NCBI GenBank assembly: GCA_002503985.1
Contig: DASW01000003.1
Location: 1 to 64,000 of the forward strand
Origin: Thermoplasmata archaeon UBA61
GTDB taxonomy: Archaea > Thermoplasmatota > Thermoplasmata > Lutacidiplasmatales > UBA184
Length of the DNA: 64,000 bases
Direction of reading: 5' to 3'
The number at the start of each line of letters is the position of its first letter. The first letter of the stretch is position 1. The position numbers and the translations under genes were made by a program. Below are positions 50,801-57,694 of the stretch, piece by piece. Under the pieces are notes generated by a model. The model was not told the DNA's origin. It made no database searches and worked only from the letters and a program-made list of their open reading frames with translations.

Positions 50801-50971
50801 AGCGAGAACGACGCGACCCTGGACGAGCTCCTCGACGAGAACCTCCGCGACGCGGGGTACCCGTCGTTCGCCTCCGACCCTCCGAACCCGCTCGACCCGC
50901 ATCCCCCCACGCCTTCGGCCGGGGAGGAAGAGCCCGAACCCGAGGCCCGCCGACGCCCGCGGCGGCCCTGA
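47861..50971 (+). CDS. Large coiled-coil protein, third gene of the vWA-GTPase operon
   Basis: The 1036-residue product has three parts. Residues 1-360 form a globular alpha/beta region that I do not recognise (VAVVWCRQVDNEAESPGY, SFYPNLFLYPA, VLPTALVSLGAFLVFPYF). Residues 365-440 are a Pro-rich linker. Residues 445-975 are nearly continuous coiled coil, including five tandem 15-residue units at residues 529-603 (KFQALEEKVHGTAQS, RYQALEEKVQASTQA and so on). The tail is acidic and Pro-rich. ATG 47861 is coupled to the GTPase stop. There is no membrane segment. A long rod-like effector or scaffold is likely. Confidence 0.85.
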   Translation: MAAADTASPGSLVPVAVVWCRQVDNEAESPGYTTIPEEFPGRRETVESIRVVGNLTINIADTHDYWDPDPAQPLSFYPNLFLYPAANGRYTCVGRMFLSTEDRPRLGMKTLVFETAPLLASGEFGAAVLRAHATMSGKTDVAKPPVEPDPLVYQTVGEGFLFHRGTTEPVVVVASDSWEAACQAVLELVRVLPTALVSLGAFLVFPYFLPEAKVNLHEFTEQFPLALAVMRVPRGEAQGDRHAKRLQSWESAPVTLRDLTRASRGREALPLVLQYAREHQDTKIREVTRRVDLVEGPRTETLLHDAERQGGRDRRKEMWRIGTAMETAALLLTRPKGRSVPMTGEAAKRANEYLQARPADTVLVPPEPVMTGPPAATIPIPGVLAGQHPPWLHKPSDVSLPGSGPSAVPVSKSDDPSSLPVGAVAPPPIPPPTFLPPPSGELETLLKNEIDRRFAEMAKSRADSPEAPDVNARVASAMHDLEAKWTALLDARLRDASDASSRAVVGVQSDLASRIAAVEARPVLSPSDLAAEAEQKVQGTTETKFQALEEKVHGTAQSRYQALEEKVQASTQARFRALEETVEAGAEARFEALRAKVEDSVRASGEMWASRLRDELRQAVDDLKAQATHDEEEMRAALVAQIDLELREASEQGTVLREEIEGRVREVLKDRMAETDQRRIKELRDLEQRMGLLVDGRTKDVETRLLAANSEVKKLAASSDERLTQAERRWSVAGEARIAETAEAHTQAIAGLQVRMQSYFEQKMRENQEREREKYVELLARLKSEVDQSLAKTIDSNKFDAVIRDRVARGLEAAREEQEKGIQAAVGEAEARLSSQAEGSVVRLERLEAKIATRETDLLRIEQTLRHEVDDLDRRIQVVADRALPLIRRTWLRVSELEKEGPGAAETEAHIKELRREMGRELRRVEGQLLEQTGDLRDRLESTLASQGRIWLNLLKQLQSASEGLVRADVASSVRPRARMSENDATLDELLDENLRDAGYPSFASDPPNPLDPHPPTPSAGEEEPEPEARRRPRRP
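49445..49669 (+). repeat. Five tandem 45-bp coding repeats (15-residue coiled-coil units)
   Basis: The units encode AEQKVQGTTET-, KFQALEEKV-, RYQALEEKV-, RFRALEETV- and RFEALRAKV-type blocks in register. The two central DNA copies share near-identical GGCGCTCGAGGAGAAGGTCC cores. Confidence 0.75.
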
Positions 50972-50989
50972 GCGTGCTCGCGGCGGACC

Positions 50990-51745
50990 CTACCCGAAGC
51001 GGCCGGTCACGTAGTTCTCGGTGAGCTTCTCCACCGGGTGCTGGAAGACCTGGTCGGTCGGACCGAACTCGACCAGCTTGCCGAGGTAGAGGAACGCCGT
51101 GTAGTCGGCCACCCGGACCGCCTGGGCGAGATTGTGCGTCACGATCACCACCGAGTACTCCGACCGGAGCTTCGCGAGCAGGCTCTCGATCTTGGCCGTC
51201 GCGATCGGGTCGAGCGCCGAGCAGGGCTCGTCCAGCAGGAGGACCTCGGGACGCACGGCGAGCGCTCGGGCGATGCACAACCGCTGCTGCTGGCCGCCCG
51301 AGAGGCTCGTCCCGGGGGCGTCCAGGATCTCCTCGACCTCCTCCCAGAGGCCCGCGTGCTGCAGCGCGTCGACGACCCCCTCGTCCAGCTCGTCATGGCG
51401 ATGGACGCCGAGCAGTCGGAGGCCGGCGGCGACGTTCTCGAAGATCGACATGTTGGGGAACGGGCTCGGCTTCTGGAAGACCATCCCGACGCGGAACCGC
51501 ACGCTCACGACGTCCTTCGCTCCGAGGTCCTCCCCGTCCAGGAGGATCGTCCCCGAGACCCGGGCGCGAGGTTGTTCCTCGTGCAGGCGATTCAGGCATC
51601 GCAGGAACGTCGACTTGCCGCACCCCGATGGGCCGATGATCGCCGTGACGGCCGCCTCGGGGATGTCGAGCGTCAGGTCGTAGAGGACCTGCTTGCGCCC
51701 GTACCACGCGTTGAGCCCGATCGTCTGCATCTTGGCGCTCGCCAT
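50990..51745 (-). CDS. pstB: Phosphate ABC transporter ATP-binding protein PstB
   Basis: PstB powers phosphate uptake through the PstCA channel. The 251-residue product has Walker A GPSGCGKST, the PstB-typical FQKPSPFPNMSIFENVAAGLRL, the signature LSGGQQQRLCIARALA, Walker B VLLLDEPCSALDP and the switch His in VIVTHNLAQA. ATG 51745 or a GTG at 51751 are both possible; the stop of the permease gene lies at 51752-51754. No phoU gene follows within the window. Confidence 0.96.
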   Translation of the reverse strand: MASAKMQTIGLNAWYGRKQVLYDLTLDIPEAAVTAIIGPSGCGKSTFLRCLNRLHEEQPRARVSGTILLDGEDLGAKDVVSVRFRVGMVFQKPSPFPNMSIFENVAAGLRLLGVHRHDELDEGVVDALQHAGLWEEVEEILDAPGTSLSGGQQQRLCIARALAVRPEVLLLDEPCSALDPIATAKIESLLAKLRSEYSVVIVTHNLAQAVRVADYTAFLYLGKLVEFGPTDQVFQHPVEKLTENYVTGRFG

Positions 51746-51751
51746 GGACAC

Positions 51752-53812
51752 CTATCCGACCTCCGCGGCGTCCGAGGTCGCCGGGACCGCGAGGCGCGTA
51801 CCGAGACTGATCGCGAGCATGATACCGAGCAGCACGAGTGCGGCCCCCCAAGCGTCCGTTTGGAGGTTAATGTACGAGGAGCCAAAGTTGTTGAAAATGA
51901 AGACCGTCATCGATGCTGTCGGGGTACTGAGGTTCGAGAACCAGAAGCTGCTGAATCCTGCCGTCAAGAATAATGTTGCCGTGTCGCCGGCGGCCCTCGA
52001 AACGGCGAGCAATAACCCCGTGACCAGCCCACCGCGCGCACATCCGAGCACCACGCGCAGCGTGACTCGATGCTTCGGGAAACCCAGGGCAAGGGCCGAT
52101 TCTCGGACCGCGAGCGGGACGGCGCGGAGGGCTTCCTCGGTGGCGCGAATGGCGATCGGGATCATGAGAACGCCGAGCGCGACGCCCCCGGAAAGCGCGC
52201 TGAGCGTGGCATCGTGGTCGAAGTAGAGGAAGAGCGTGAACACGAACACTCCGAGGATGATCGTGGGCACCCCGGTCATGACGTCCGCGAGGAAGCTCAC
52301 GACCCGACCGAACCGGTTCCGACCGTACTCCGCGAGGTAGATGCCCGCGAAAAGCCCGACCGGTACTGCGATCAGCGCCCCCAGGCCGAGCATGATCAGA
52401 GTTCCCTGGATCTCCGGCCCGATCCCACCTAAGGAGCAGCTCACCCCCGGTTTCGGGTTGCAAGCTGGCGGGGGGGCGGAGGTGTAGAACGAGGGGTGGA
52501 TGACCGCCGAACCCCCGTATTGGGCGGCGGTGTAGATCACGCTCGCGAGGGGAGCGATGGCCAGGATCACGCAGATGGCGGTGAGCCCGATGAGGACCCC
52601 TTGGATCACCCTGCGACGCAGAATGCGTCGGGGAGCGCTCGCGAGGACCCGCCGGCGCCATTCGGGAAGCTCCGATGGCGATGAGGGGGAGGAGCCGACC
52701 GATGCCCCTACCGTACGACCCGTCCCGGGGGGCTGGGCCCTCACCGCATGGGGATGGACGCGGGCGGGCAGATGGAGTAGTCGTCGGAGAGACCGTCGGC
52801 TGCCCCCTTCTTGCGCACCGAATCTCCACATGAGCCCGCGAGCGAGCGCGTTGACGGCGACGGTAATCACGAGGAGGATCAACGCCAGTTCGACGATCGC
52901 GCTCCGATTGAGACCGGGTTGGGACTCGTTGAAATTGTTGACGATGACGCTGGCCAGGGTCGAACCGGGGGAGAAGAGCGTTCCCGGAAGGAAGAAGGCA
53001 TTGCCGATCACCATCGTGACCGCGATCGTCTCTCCCAGCGCGCGCCCCAGCCCGAGAATGACGCCCGCCACGATCCCGCTGCGCGCCGGCCGAAGGACCC
53101 CGATTCGGGTCGCTTCCCATCGGGTCGCGCCCAAACTCAACGCCGATTCCCGATGGATACGGGGTACGGCGCGGAGGGACTCTCGGGAGACCGCTGCGAT
53201 CGTGGGCAGAATCATTACGGCGAGGACGAGCGACGCGGTCAGAATGTCGGCCCCGGGCATTAGCGGAGAGAAGGGGAAACCGCCTCCCGTGAGAGACCCG
53301 AGGCCGGGCTCGACCGTCGTCTTCATCAACGGCACGAGGACGATGAACGCCCAGAACCCGTAGACGACCGAGGGGACGGCCGCAGAGAGGTCAATTACGT
53401 AGGTCAGCGGTCGACGCAACCAGACCGGGGCAACCTCCGAGAGGAAAATGGCGACCCCCAGGGCCAGCGGGACAGCGATCAGGAGGGCGATGGCACTCGT
53501 GAGTAGGGTCCCCGCGATTGGGGGTGCAGCTCCGTAGACATTGTGGACCGCATCCCAGGTCGTGCCGGTCAGGAACCTGGGCCCGAACTGCCCGAGGGAG
53601 AGCCAAGCCCCGTGGGTGAGGACCTCCACAAGCGCCGCGACGAACAGCACGAAGCCGAGGGCAACGACCGCTGTGCCCGCGCGGAACGCGCGTCCCAACC
53701 AGCTGAGCCGCCGGATGCGCCGCGTGACTTGCCGGGCCCCTTCCTGCTCTACGTCTGCCTTCGCTGGGACGGCCGGCTCCCCCCTACGTCTAGGCGGTGA
53801 TGGGGGCCCCAT
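51752..53812 (-). CDS. Fused phosphate permease, PstC and PstA domains in one chain
   Basis: The 686-residue product is a continuous frame that joins the two permease subunits usually made separately. Residues 1-340 correspond to PstC (GTLLTSAIALLIAVPLALGVAIFLSE, SAAVPSVVYGFWAF, ALSLGATRWEATRIGVL, GLGRALGETIAVTMVIGN). A basic Pro/Ser linker covers about 335-400. Residues 400-686 correspond to PstA (GTLIMLGLGALIAVPVGLFAGIYLAEYG, VPTIILGVFVF, ALALGFPKHRVTLRVVL, SRAAGDTATLFLTAG). Both EAA-type ATPase-contact loops are present. Its ATG lies 23 bp inside the pstS gene. Confidence 0.93.
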   Translation of the reverse strand: MGPPSPPRRRGEPAVPAKADVEQEGARQVTRRIRRLSWLGRAFRAGTAVVALGFVLFVAALVEVLTHGAWLSLGQFGPRFLTGTTWDAVHNVYGAAPPIAGTLLTSAIALLIAVPLALGVAIFLSEVAPVWLRRPLTYVIDLSAAVPSVVYGFWAFIVLVPLMKTTVEPGLGSLTGGGFPFSPLMPGADILTASLVLAVMILPTIAAVSRESLRAVPRIHRESALSLGATRWEATRIGVLRPARSGIVAGVILGLGRALGETIAVTMVIGNAFFLPGTLFSPGSTLASVIVNNFNESQPGLNRSAIVELALILLVITVAVNALARGLMWRFGAQEGGSRRSLRRLLHLPARVHPHAVRAQPPGTGRTVGASVGSSPSSPSELPEWRRRVLASAPRRILRRRVIQGVLIGLTAICVILAIAPLASVIYTAAQYGGSAVIHPSFYTSAPPPACNPKPGVSCSLGGIGPEIQGTLIMLGLGALIAVPVGLFAGIYLAEYGRNRFGRVVSFLADVMTGVPTIILGVFVFTLFLYFDHDATLSALSGGVALGVLMIPIAIRATEEALRAVPLAVRESALALGFPKHRVTLRVVLGCARGGLVTGLLLAVSRAAGDTATLFLTAGFSSFWFSNLSTPTASMTVFIFNNFGSSYINLQTDAWGAALVLLGIMLAISLGTRLAVPATSDAAEVG

Positions 53813-55058
53813 TAAAGGTCATCGTCGAGATGCCAGCCTGGTCGACCGAAATGATCGCGGCGGGTAGCGCGGTGTAGTAGAGCTGGCTCGGTGTGGTCTC
53901 GCTCACCATCGCCTGGGCTGCCGGAGAGAGAATGTAATCGAGCCATTGGACGATGAGCTGCGACTTGGTCATCGTCGGGGCGAACCCCTTGTCGGTCGCC
54001 TGGTAGACGTAGAGGTAGATGAACGTCGCAAGAGGGTAATCCGAGGTTCCCTTGGCGTTCACCATGCTCACATTGAACCAGTCCTTCAAGTCGGTGGACT
54101 CCGGGATCGTCGCGAGACTCGCCACCTTGTCCGCGATCGCGGACGCGGTGTCGGCAATCGTGGGCACGATGTAATCCCCGGCCGGATTCTGGATCGCGGA
54201 ATAGTTGAGCGCGCCCGAACCCGAGTAGCTCAGGACGTCGGTCAGGTCCGAGTAGCCGATCGAATCCGAGGTCTTGGCGACCGTGCTGATCACGAGGGAG
54301 TTCCCCTTGACCGCCGTCTCCGCCGCGACCTTGGGGAAGTCGACCGAGATGCCCTTGCCGACGGTCGACGCCCACCATGGGCTCGACTGGGAAAGGAAGT
54401 CGGTCAGCACGTACGTGGTCCCCGCGGGGTCCGAACGAACCACCGGGACGATTGTCGAGCTAGGGAGGTTCACGCCGGGATTGAGCGCGACAACCGCAGC
54501 GTTGTTCCACGTGGTGATCGTGCCGTTGTAGATGCCGGCGAGCACCGCGCCCGTCAGGTGCAGATGGCCGGTGAGACCGGTGAGGTTGTAGATGATCGTG
54601 AGAGCTCCCCCGACGATGGGAAGGATCAACGGTTGCGCGGGCAGGGCCGACTGCGCGGCGGGGCTGAGTGGCTCGTCCGCGATGGCGAAGTCAATGAGCG
54701 GAGGGTGCTCCGAAAAGTCCGTGATGCCGGTACCGGACCCGCCATCTACGTAGTTGACGGAATTGCCGGTTTGTTTGTTGTACGAGCTCGTCCAAACGGA
54801 CAGGAGGGGGTTCGCGATCTGTGCCCCATTGCCCTGGAGGGTCGGAGGTGAGCTCGACTTCTGAAGTCCGTACCAGTTCGTCGAGGCTCCCACGGCCGCC
54901 ACCACGACCACTACGAGGATCACGCCAATCGCGCTGTAGATCCCCGCCCGGCCTCGGCGACGCCGAACCACCGGTTTGGGCTCCGCGGGGGTCGGAGTTG
55001 GGGGCGGTGACAACGCCGCAGGGGGCGTCGAGGAAGGAGGACTGGCTCCGGCGCTCAT
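53790..55058 (-). CDS. pstS: Phosphate-binding protein PstS, membrane-anchored
   Basis: PstS captures phosphate outside the cell for the PstCAB transporter. The 422-residue product has a cytoplasmic Pro-rich N-terminus and one signal-anchor helix (about residues 40-62) instead of a lipobox. The binding domain keeps VDGGSGTGITDF, VVRSDPAGTTYVLTDFLS and DSIGYSDL, which match the phosphate-contacting loops of the family. It is the first gene of pstS-pstCA-pstB. A palindrome and TATA box lie about 140 bp upstream, so it has a leader or is served by an undetected nearer promoter. Confidence 0.94.
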   Translation of the reverse strand: MSAGASPPSSTPPAALSPPPTPTPAEPKPVVRRRRGRAGIYSAIGVILVVVVVAAVGASTNWYGLQKSSSPPTLQGNGAQIANPLLSVWTSSYNKQTGNSVNYVDGGSGTGITDFSEHPPLIDFAIADEPLSPAAQSALPAQPLILPIVGGALTIIYNLTGLTGHLHLTGAVLAGIYNGTITTWNNAAVVALNPGVNLPSSTIVPVVRSDPAGTTYVLTDFLSQSSPWWASTVGKGISVDFPKVAAETAVKGNSLVISTVAKTSDSIGYSDLTDVLSYSGSGALNYSAIQNPAGDYIVPTIADTASAIADKVASLATIPESTDLKDWFNVSMVNAKGTSDYPLATFIYLYVYQATDKGFAPTMTKSQLIVQWLDYILSPAAQAMVSETTPSQLYYTALPAAIISVDQAGISTMTFNGAPITA

Positions 55059-55191
55059 GCGACCCCCGCGACCGATACGATCCCGTGAACATCACGAATT
55101 CGACCGAGGGAGTTCGTCCCCGAGCGGACACGAAGCTCGTCGGTCATGCCTGTCCCTGCGTTGCTATCCATCGCTTGCCACCAGCGGCGGC

Positions 55192-55215
55192 CGACAAAAA
55201 TGTCGCATATAAATG
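55192..55215. promoter_or_regulatory. Palindrome next to a TATA box between pstS and the APS kinase gene
   Basis: CGACA-AAAA-TGTCG (55192-55205) is a perfect 5-bp inverted repeat directly abutting CATATAAATG (55206-55215), which reads as a TATA box on both strands. It lies in the 292-bp gap between the divergent pst operon and the APS kinase gene. It is a plausible phosphate- or sulfate-linked operator. Nothing else recognisable lies in this gap. Confidence 0.5.
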
Positions 55216-55350
55216 ATGAGAAGGGTGTAACTTGTGCGTCACTGAACGAAAACGGCACCGAGCCCTCGGTCGGAAGGCGCGGGACGAGACCGTTCGATCG
55301 ACCCGCGGTGGCAGCAACGGATTTCTACTAAGAGGCGGGTGGTGGACCGA

Positions 55351-55917
55351 ATGCCCGAAACGTCCTCGGCGACCCCGGACGGGTTCGTCGTCTGGTTGGA
55401 GGGCATCCCCTGCTCGGGCAAGACCACGGCGGCGCGCTCGGTCGCGGAGCGCCTGCGAAGCACCGGATGGAAGGTGGAGATCCTGGACGGTGACGAGGTC
55501 CGCGAGATGTTCTCTGCCGACCTCGGTTTCTCCCGAAAGGACCGCGACCTCCATGCTCGTCGGGTCAGCCACGTCGCTCGGATGCTGGCTCGCAACGGCG
55601 TCGCCGTCCTGGTCGCCCTGATCACGCCGTACGAGATGACCCGCCAAACGGCTCGGTCGATCATCGGTGACCGATTCACCGAGGTCTGGCTCCGGTGCCC
55701 CGTCGAGGTCTGTCGCCAACGCGACCCCAAAGGCCTCTACAAGGGGTCGAACGCGCTTCGCGGAAGCCAGCTCACCGGGGTCGATGACCCGTTCGAAGAA
55801 CCCCTGAACCCGGACCTGATCGTAGACACCGCGACCGAATCTGTCCCCGAGGAGACCTGGAAGATTCTCGAACACCTGGCCCAGCGGGGATTCGCCCGGC
55901 GGATCCTCGCGACCTGA
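55351..55917 (+). CDS. cysC: Adenylylsulfate (APS) kinase
   Basis: APS kinase phosphorylates adenylylsulfate to PAPS, the sulfate donor for assimilation or sulfation. The 188-residue product has Walker A GIPCSGKTT, the DGDEVREMFSADLGFSRKDRDLHARR block that binds APS, ITPYEMTRQTAR and KGLYKGSNALRGSQLTGVDDPFEEP, the lid region of the family. ATG 55351 is preferred; a GTG at 55339 would add four residues. It stands alone, without visible sat or PAPS reductase genes. Confidence 0.93.
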   Translation: MPETSSATPDGFVVWLEGIPCSGKTTAARSVAERLRSTGWKVEILDGDEVREMFSADLGFSRKDRDLHARRVSHVARMLARNGVAVLVALITPYEMTRQTARSIIGDRFTEVWLRCPVEVCRQRDPKGLYKGSNALRGSQLTGVDDPFEEPLNPDLIVDTATESVPEETWKILEHLAQRGFARRILAT

Positions 55918-56031
55918 CCGGCTATGGCTGCCCCTCGGCTCGGGGCCCCAGAGGTGCCAGCCGTTCCGCCGAAACCGACCGGCGGAGCGGTCGGTCAACG
56001 CTAAGCCATCTCACTGGGTGCTCCCGGACCA

Positions 56032-56223
56032 GTGCCCGCGGAAGGGGACCACCGTCATTGCAAGGCCTGCGGCCGGGTCTGCGCCGTCGATGAGGAGACG
56101 TGCAGCAAGGCCTGTCGGGAGAAGCGGGCCACGGCGCTCGCGTCGCGCCGCAGGTATTCCTACATCCTCTACGCAGCGATATTGCTCTTGGTCATCGCCG
56201 CCGCGAGCAGCTATCTCCACTAG
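56032..56223 (+). CDS. Small zinc-ribbon membrane protein (DUF2116-like)
   Basis: The 63-residue product has a treble-clef-like zinc site (HCKACGRVCAVDEETCSKAC, with six Cys/His), a basic stretch, and one C-terminal membrane helix (residues 44-61). This matches small archaeal proteins of the DUF2116 type; the name is from memory. The start is GTG. It precedes the CoaD-type gene by 13 bp, an arrangement that I believe recurs in archaea, so it may be co-transcribed. Confidence 0.75.
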   Translation: MPAEGDHRHCKACGRVCAVDEETCSKACREKRATALASRRRYSYILYAAILLLVIAAASSYLH

Positions 56224-56236
56224 GGGGCACAGGACC

Positions 56237-57037
56237 TTGCGACGGCTCCGTCTCGCGGTCCTCGGCGGGACGTTCGACCACCTGCACGTCGGCCACCAAG
56301 CGCTCTTGGCGACGGCGTTCCAAGTCGGGGAAGAGGTCGCGGTCGGGATCACGACGGACCGGTTCGTCGCCGACCACCCGAAACCGCTCCCGGGCCGGAT
56401 CCAGCCGTTCCGCGTCCGACGCGCGACGCTGGTGCGATGGGTCCGGCGGAACTTCCCCCGCCGAAAGTGGCGGGTCGTCCCCCTCGAGACCGCGTTCGGT
56501 CGCTCCGTGGACCTCGAGGTCGATGCTCTCGTGGTCTCCCGCGACACCGTGGCCGGTGGTCGCGCGGTCAACCGGGAGCGGCGACGCCTGGGACGACCGA
56601 CGATTCCGCTCGTGATCGTCCCGCTGGCACTCGCCGACGACCTCGAACCGGTAAGCTCTCGACGGGTTCGCGCCGGCGCGATCGGGACCGACGGCGGTCG
56701 CCATGCGCCCATCCGGGTCGCGGTCGCAACGGCCGACCCTCGCGACCGGTCCGCCGCAGAACGCGCCGTGCACCGGGTCTTTCCCCGAGTACGACTCGTG
56801 CGTCTGCCGACCCAGCGACCGCCCTTGCGCAAGACCGCTCGCCGGGCCGGGCGTGTCCTCGCTTCCCGAAGCGACGGGCCTCCGGACCTGGTCCTTCGGG
56901 TCGCCCGACGACGTACCTCGGGTTGGACCGCGACCGAACGATCTGCCCGAATCCGCCTCGCGCCGCGAGCCATCCCGGGGTCCCGGTCGGCGGACCTGGA
57001 GCGGGGCCTCCTCGCGCTTCTTCGACCGCGACAGTAG
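56237..57037 (+). CDS. coaD: Archaeal phosphopantetheine adenylyltransferase with degenerate NTP-phosphatase-like C-terminus
   Basis: The N-terminal 155 residues are the archaeal CoaD nucleotidyltransferase, which makes dephospho-CoA from 4'-phosphopantetheine: LAVLGGTFDHLHVGHQALL with the (H/T)xGH motif, VEVDALVVSRDT and PLVIVPLALADDLEPVSSRRVR. The following 110 residues (RVAVATADPRDRSAAERAVHRVFPRVRL onward) resemble the start of a DUF84/xanthosine-triphosphatase domain, as in the bifunctional protein known from Thermoplasma, but it is shortened and its later part is Arg-rich. TTG 56237 is inferred from the family N-terminus. Confidence 0.85.
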   Translation: MRRLRLAVLGGTFDHLHVGHQALLATAFQVGEEVAVGITTDRFVADHPKPLPGRIQPFRVRRATLVRWVRRNFPRRKWRVVPLETAFGRSVDLEVDALVVSRDTVAGGRAVNRERRRLGRPTIPLVIVPLALADDLEPVSSRRVRAGAIGTDGGRHAPIRVAVATADPRDRSAAERAVHRVFPRVRLVRLPTQRPPLRKTARRAGRVLASRSDGPPDLVLRVARRRTSGWTATERSARIRLAPRAIPGSRSADLERGLLALLRPRQ

Positions 57038-57075
57038 CGCAAGCTCTTTGGGACCTTCTGCTCCTCGTCCCCGCG

Positions 57076-57297
57076 ATGGAGACGTACCTGCGCGTCACCT
57101 TCGACAGCGAGGGAGCGAAGCCGTCCGCCGTCGCCGACCGCCTCCGCTCCTGTGGGTTCGTGCCGACGCAGGGGAACTACGACTTCGTCTACGACTGGAA
57201 CGGCCCGGCGAAACGGGACCAGGTCCTCGACCTCTCGGACGAGCTGACGCACCAGCTCCGGGGCCTTCGCGTCCTGTTCGAGATCGAGACGGTGTAG
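57076..57297 (+). CDS. Small conserved-looking protein, function unknown
   Basis: The 73-residue product (METYLRVTFDSEGAKPSAVADRLRSCGF onward in part) alternates strands and helices in a beta-alpha-beta manner and has good codon structure, with an acidic LDLSDELTHQLRGL helix near the end. I do not recognise the family. ATG 57076 lies 38 bp after the CoaD stop in the same direction. The much longer open frame around it reads Arg/Pro-rich sequence and is a shadow. Confidence 0.65.
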   Translation: METYLRVTFDSEGAKPSAVADRLRSCGFVPTQGNYDFVYDWNGPAKRDQVLDLSDELTHQLRGLRVLFEIETV

Positions 57298-57331
57298 TCC
57301 TCCCCCGAACCTCTCAGCGCCCCGGATAGAG

Positions 57332-57339
57332 CTTTTATC
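57332..57339 (+). promoter_or_regulatory. TATA box of the DUF5611-like gene
   Basis: CTTTTATC is centred 29 bp upstream of GTG 57365, in keeping with leaderless transcription. Confidence 0.6.
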
Positions 57340-57364
57340 GCGCGCCTGCCTCGGACCGTTCGCC

Positions 57365-57691
57365 GTGCAGAGCTATCCCGTGCGTGCGAGCCACCGGAAG
57401 GGGCTTGCCGCCCCCCTGCTCGAGGAGGTCCTGAAGACGCACTTCGGGACGGCCCAGGTCGAAGGGGAAGCCGTCGTCTCCTCCTACGGGGCGATCTCGC
57501 GCATCACGGCTCGCTCGGTGGGCCGCGAGCTCTCGGTCGACCTCACGATGAACCCGAAGGTCCCCGAGGACGTCGCGCGGGAGACCATCCGCCGCTACAA
57601 CCTGTTCCTCGAAGCCGCTACGGGATACACGTCCAAGGAGCGGGCGAAGCGGATGCGCAAGTCCGCCGGCGAGTCGAGCTCGGGAGCGTGA
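57365..57691 (+). CDS. DUF5611-like small protein
   Basis: The 108-residue product (YPVRASHRKG, then FGTAQVEGEAVVSSYGAIS) has two short beta-alpha units and a basic helical tail. It fits my memory of DUF5611, a small family found mainly in Thermoplasmata and relatives; function unknown. The start is GTG, supported by the TATA box. The site-2 protease gene follows after 3 bp, so the two are in one operon. Confidence 0.7.
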   Translation: MQSYPVRASHRKGLAAPLLEEVLKTHFGTAQVEGEAVVSSYGAISRITARSVGRELSVDLTMNPKVPEDVARETIRRYNLFLEAATGYTSKERAKRMRKSAGESSSGA

Positions 57692-57694
57692 GCC

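Noticed and set aside
55232..55621. Open frame just downstream of the 55206 TATA element
   Set aside because: It is Arg/Trp/Gly-rich and overlaps the APS kinase gene in another frame; no protein-like pattern.
56018..56236. N-terminal extension of the CoaD protein
   Set aside because: It overlaps the small zinc-ribbon membrane protein gene in another frame and reads Arg/Ser-rich; the conserved CoaD strand begins just after TTG 56237.
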